Of a stretch of DNA of 43,641 nt, positions 42,343 to 43,641 are shown piece by piece (positions within the stretch are counted from its first letter, which is position 1; every line of letters begins with the position of its first letter). The notes beneath the pieces are model-generated. The model had not been told where the DNA came from. It searched no databases and saw only the letters and a program-made list of their open reading frames with translations. Source of the DNA: Polaromonas sp. OV174. GTDB taxonomy: Bacteria; Pseudomonadota; Gammaproteobacteria; Burkholderiales; Burkholderiaceae_C. Where the stretch lies: assembly GCF_900112285.1 (NCBI RefSeq), contig NZ_FOKZ01000028.1, forward strand, positions 1-43,641, written 5' to 3'. A program made the position numbers and the translations under genes.

Positions 42343-42442
42343 ATGACCGCAGAAGGGATCGATTTTTTTCCGCCGAACGTCTCGGTGCGGGTCATCGACC
42401 AGCAGCAAAAAGACACGGTTGTCGCCATAAAATTTGAGAAGA
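42343..42442 (+). pseudogene. Small gene interrupted by an IS3 element after 33 codons
   Basis: The ATG at 42343 has GGAGG five bases upstream (CTTGGAGGTTCG) and opens MTAEGIDFFPPNVSVRVID, followed by a lysine- and valine-rich stretch. At 42443 the inverted repeat of the IS3 element begins and the frame runs into the IS, stopping at 42469-42471. The remainder is presumably on the far side of the IS, outside the window. The family is not recognised. It follows the VanZ/ligase gene by about 100 bases on the same strand and may be part of the same polysaccharide locus. Confidence 0.55.
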
Positions 42443-42507
42443 TGACCTGCCCGGTTTCTCCGAGACACTAATTTCTAGGAAGATGGCTCCCATCCGAAGA
42501 GGAGCTC

Positions 42508-42762
42508 ATGAAAAAGAGTCGATTCACAGAAGAGAAAATGGTCACGATCCTGCGTGAAGCGGATCGCACCACGGTGGCCGAAGCCGCCAAGAAACACAAG
42601 GTCAGCGAGGCCACCATCTATGCCTGGCGCAAGCACTTCGGACAGATGGAGGCGGCCGATGTCAAACGGCTCAAGACCCTGGAGCTTGAAAACAGCCGTC
42701 TCAAGAAGCTGCTGGCGGAAGCGGCGCTGGACATCGAGATCCTCAAGGAGATCAACGCATAA
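42508..42762 (+). CDS. IS3-family transposase OrfA
   Basis: An 84-residue helix-turn-helix protein: KKSRFTEEKMVTILREADRTTVAEAAKKHKVSEATIYAWRKHFG is the DNA-binding part, and a leucine-zipper-like tail LKTLELENSRLKKLLAEAALDIEILKEI follows, as in IS407-type OrfA. GAGGAG upstream gives a good ribosome binding site. It is complete. It normally joins OrfB through programmed frameshifting to form the active transposase. Confidence 0.95.
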   Translation: MKKSRFTEEKMVTILREADRTTVAEAAKKHKVSEATIYAWRKHFGQMEAADVKRLKTLELENSRLKKLLAEAALDIEILKEINA

Positions 42763-42764
42763 AA

Positions 42765-43609
42765 ATGGTGAGCCCGCAGGGCCGGCGTGAGCAACTGGCC
42801 TGCGTGCGCGCACGGGGCTTGAGTCTGCGCCGGGCCTGCGGGCTGATCGGTATGTCGCGTGCCACGCCAAGCTACCAGTTGCGCCTGCCAGCCAAGGATG
42901 CCCCGGTGCTCGCGGCGATGAAGGCGCTTTCGGCGCAATATCCCCGCTATGGTTACGCCGTATCCGCGTGTTTCTACGTCGCCAGGGCTTGGAGCTGAGT
43001 TGGTCACGCACGCATCGCCTGTGGCGCCAGGCGGGCCTGCTGGTGCCCAGAAAGCGTTCGCGCAAACGCATCTCGTCGGTGCGACCACGCATCCACACGC
43101 CGTTCAAAGCCAACATGGTCTGGGCCTATGACTTCGTCTTCGACACCACGGCCAGCGGCCAGCAGATCAAGTGCTTGACGGTCGTGGACGAGTTCACACG
43201 GGAATGCCTGGCCATCGATGTGGCTGGGGCCATTCGCTCTACGCGGGTGATCGAGGTGCTTTCGCGGCTCGTCAGCCTGCACGGTGCGCCACTGTTCATG
43301 CGTTCGGACAACGGGCCGGAGTTCGTCAGCCAGGCCATCTTGGAGTGGATATCGAGCTGCGGCATCGCCACCGTGCTGAACGACCCCGGCAAACCCAGGC
43401 AGAACGGCACCGACGAGAGCTTCAACGGAAAGTTTCGCGACGAGTGCTTGTCGCTGGAGTGGTTCCGCTCACGCCGCGAAGCCGTCGTTCTGATCGAATC
43501 CTGGCGCATTCACTACAACGAGCTCCGTCCACACAGCAGTCTGCAATACTTGACCCCGGCGGAGTTCAAGCAGCAACTTCGCCAAGACCTGCAACCTGCC
43601 GTCTTCTAG
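42765..43609 (+). pseudogene. IS3-family transposase OrfB, single-base frameshift
   Basis: The first part (42765-42955, MVSPQGRREQLACVRARGLSLRRACGLIGMSRATPSYQLR...AQYPRYGY) runs out of frame at about 42956, where TACGCCGTATCC should read TAC CGC CGT ATC. One C has been lost. The second part resumes in the next frame with RIRVFLRRQGLELSWSRTHRLWRQAGLLVPRK and holds the DDE site: D in VWAYDFVFD, D in MRSDNGPEFVS, E in GTDESFNGKFRDECL. The C-terminus HYNELRPHSSLQYLTPAEF is intact. The frameshift should abolish full-length OrfB unless it is a sequencing error. Confidence 0.9.
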
Positions 43610-43641
43610 TTATAAATGTCTCGATTAAACCGAGCAGGTCA

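Larger units (their letters stand above)
42443..43641 (+). mobile_element. IS3-family element (IS407-like), 1,199 bp, complete to the window edge
   Basis: The left end TGACCTGCCCGGTTT and the inverse of the right end TGACCTGCTCGGTTT are matched inverted repeats that extend to CGAGACA with few differences. They bound orfA and orfB in the usual order. The last base of the window is the last base of the right repeat, so the 3' target duplication cannot be checked. The four bases before the left end are AAGA. Confidence 0.93.

Overview
The window looks like a chromosomal segment of a betaproteobacterium of the order Burkholderiales, most likely a member of the Comamonadaceae close to Rhodoferax or Polaromonas. 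This rests on codon use and protein flavour, the aapJQMP transporter, an exosortase-A polysaccharide locus of the betaproteobacterial type, and a short interspersed repeat family (five diverged copies here) that I associate with this family. The assignment is inference; no search was run.

Region 1 (1-9.3 kb, ordinary chromosome with scars). The left edge cuts a group II intron: the last 80 codons of its maturase and the RNA domain V/VI end are visible. Then come a VOC-fold protein, a small unknown protein, exonuclease I (sbcB), a minus-strand general L-amino acid ABC transporter (aapJ-aapQ-aapM-aapP), a MioC-like flavodoxin, a DUF488 protein, and adjacent tRNA-Pro(UGG) and tRNA-Arg(UCU) genes.

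Region 2 (9.3-10.8 kb, integration scar). Next to tRNA-Arg sit a palindromic GATACCGT site array, a frameshifted and truncated P4-type integrase, and an IS3-family remnant on the minus strand. This is the boundary of the polysaccharide locus.

Region 3 (10.85-33.1 kb, exosortase A/exopolysaccharide operon). A recognisable promoter (TTGATT-18-TATACT) precedes 18 co-directional, mostly touching or overlapping genes. They encode outer-membrane export lipoprotein, chain-length regulator, BY-kinase, outer-membrane beta-barrel, ExeA-like ATPase, UDP-GlcNAc 2-epimerase, deacetylase, FemAB-like acyltransferase, glycosyltransferase, exosortase A fused to EpsI, nucleotide-sugar dehydrogenase, glycosyltransferase, glutamine amidotransferase, two glycosyltransferases, CapK-like adenylating enzyme, O-antigen-ligase-like protein and a second deacetylase. 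Together they would make activated amino/uronic sugars, assemble, decorate, polymerise and export a polysaccharide, and process PEP-CTERM proteins. No PEP-CTERM substrate, initiating phosphoglycosyltransferase or Wzx flippase is visible in the window.

Region 4 (33.1-42.3 kb, second polysaccharide-modification locus, partly dead). On the minus strand lie a secreted beta-helix protein, an asparagine-synthetase-like protein without the glutaminase cysteine, and the wreck of an O-acetylation pair (MBOAT and SGNH/AlgJ-like). The SGNH remnant carries an 856-bp internally deleted IS66 element with perfect 8-bp target duplications. Divergent from these is a 1,093-codon membrane protein with three VanZ-like repeats, an O-antigen-ligase domain and an apparent carbohydrate-binding insert. 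This is the most unusual protein here.

Region 5 (42.3-43.6 kb). A complete-length IS3-family element (IS407-like ends, frameshifted orfB) interrupts a small gene after 33 codons and ends exactly at the window edge.
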